NCBI GenBank assembly: GCA_029990175.1
Contig: JARKIP010000035.1
Coordinates: 36,346,001-36,410,000, forward strand
Reading direction: 5' to 3'
DNA length: 64,000 nt
Source: Petunia secreta
Taxonomy: Eukaryota; Streptophyta; Magnoliopsida; Solanales; Solanaceae
In this document: positions 63,826 through 64,000 of the stretch, in pieces
Position numbering within the stretch: position 1 is the stretch's first letter
Layout of the letters: each line of letters begins with the position of its first letter
Translations under genes and position numbers: made by a program
The notes under the pieces: model-generated
The model's database searches: none
What the model was told of the DNA's origin: nothing
The model's input: the letters and a program-made list of their open reading frames with translations, nothing else

Positions 63826-64000
63826 CGACCTTCATGCACCACTTGCCTATCGAATTGCCATGGCCTCCCTAAGAGTAGGTGGCATGCTTGCATAGGCACA
63901 ACGTCAAACAAATGCTCATCAACATAACTACCCATTCTAAACTTGATCATGGCTTGTTTCAACACCTTAAGCTCTCCACATTCACTAAGCCATTGTAACC
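63826..64000 (-). pseudogene. Element I/L polyprotein, PR core (runs off window)
   Basis: Minus-strand coding matching the retropepsin C-terminal half: LQWLSECGELKVLKQ, FDVVPMQACHLLLGRPWQF, QVVHEGR. It joins in phase with NTYTVKHEG at 50492 once N and one TSD copy are removed. The DSG active site and Gag lie beyond 64000. Confidence 0.85.

Larger units (their letters stand above)
28138..64000 (-). mobile_element. Element I/L, autonomous CRM-like element split by H, J/K and N/O
   Basis: Minus-strand element. 3' LTR at 28138-28234 plus 35889-36687, PPT complement 36688-36700, IN at 36688-37885, RT/RNase H and end of PR at 48713-50492, PR core at 63826-64000, continuing beyond the window. The fragments are colinear with H when J (37886-48712) and N (50493-63825) are removed. 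Left TSD candidate CTAGG at 28133-28137. Confidence 0.85.

Noticed and set aside
1..64000. Host gene or captured host exon
   Set aside because: All long frames resolve into elements. The unknown C-terminal module might derive from a host gene, but nothing in the window shows it.

Overview
The window is repeat DNA from a plant nuclear genome, almost certainly a flowering plant. It is a nest of Ty3/gypsy LTR retrotransposons and contains no host gene, tRNA gene, rRNA gene or satellite array that I can recognise. The autonomous elements have one long gag-PR-RT-RNaseH-IN reading frame whose last 70 to 80 codons run into the 3' LTR, a PBS TGGTATCAGAGC matching initiator tRNA-Met, and RT wording typical of the CRM (centromeric chromovirus) clade. 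A centromeric or pericentromeric origin is therefore likely, but this is inference. Species was not identified.

Layout, with elements lettered here. F (gag-PR fragment, 26104-26796, +) is the oldest visible host sequence. B (-, about 1-26103, left end outside the window) sits in F and is itself broken by A (512-7552, + , intact autonomous, TSD AGTAG), C (8274-14187, +, non-autonomous, TSD TAGAA) and D (14771-24469, +, non-autonomous, TSD GATCA). D carries E (18564-23490, TSD AAGTA), whose two LTRs are in inverted orientation. G (26797 onward, +) also sits in F. G is split by I/L (-, autonomous, 28138 to beyond 64000). The 3' LTR of I/L is split by H (28235-35883, +, intact autonomous, TSD TACAC). 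The pol of I/L is split by J (37886-48712, -), whose 5' LTR is a 517-bp-arm palindrome; J's leader is split by K (41009-46789, +, TSD ATGTC). The PR region of I/L is split by N (50493-63825, -, TSD CGACC), and N is split by O (51640-59212, +, intact autonomous, TSD ACTAG). Maximum depth is five: F > G > I/L > N > O.

How the parts relate. A, H, O and the broken I/L and F encode retrotransposition enzymes. B, C, G, J, K and N encode instead a protein of roughly 960 to 1010 aa: an acidic Tyr/Gly-rich N-terminus, a retropepsin-like domain whose catalytic Asp-Ser-Gly has been lost, and a long conserved C-terminal module of unknown function. D carries the same C-terminal module behind a gag-type N-terminus, and E carries a diverged version behind a zinc knuckle. 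These look like non-autonomous partners that borrow RT and integrase. E shares R-U5, PPT and a leader hairpin with A and is probably moved by A-type machinery.

Most informative points: the dead protease and replacement module kept open in many copies; inverted LTRs in E and the palindromic LTR in J; short GC-rich palindromes (GCGATCGC or GGCGG.CCGCC type) that occur in both the U3 and the leader of one element; and a possible 59-62 nt leader intron just before the start codon in D, H and O. LTR pairs of A, C, E and O look identical by eye and those of D and H differ at about one base, so most insertions are recent.
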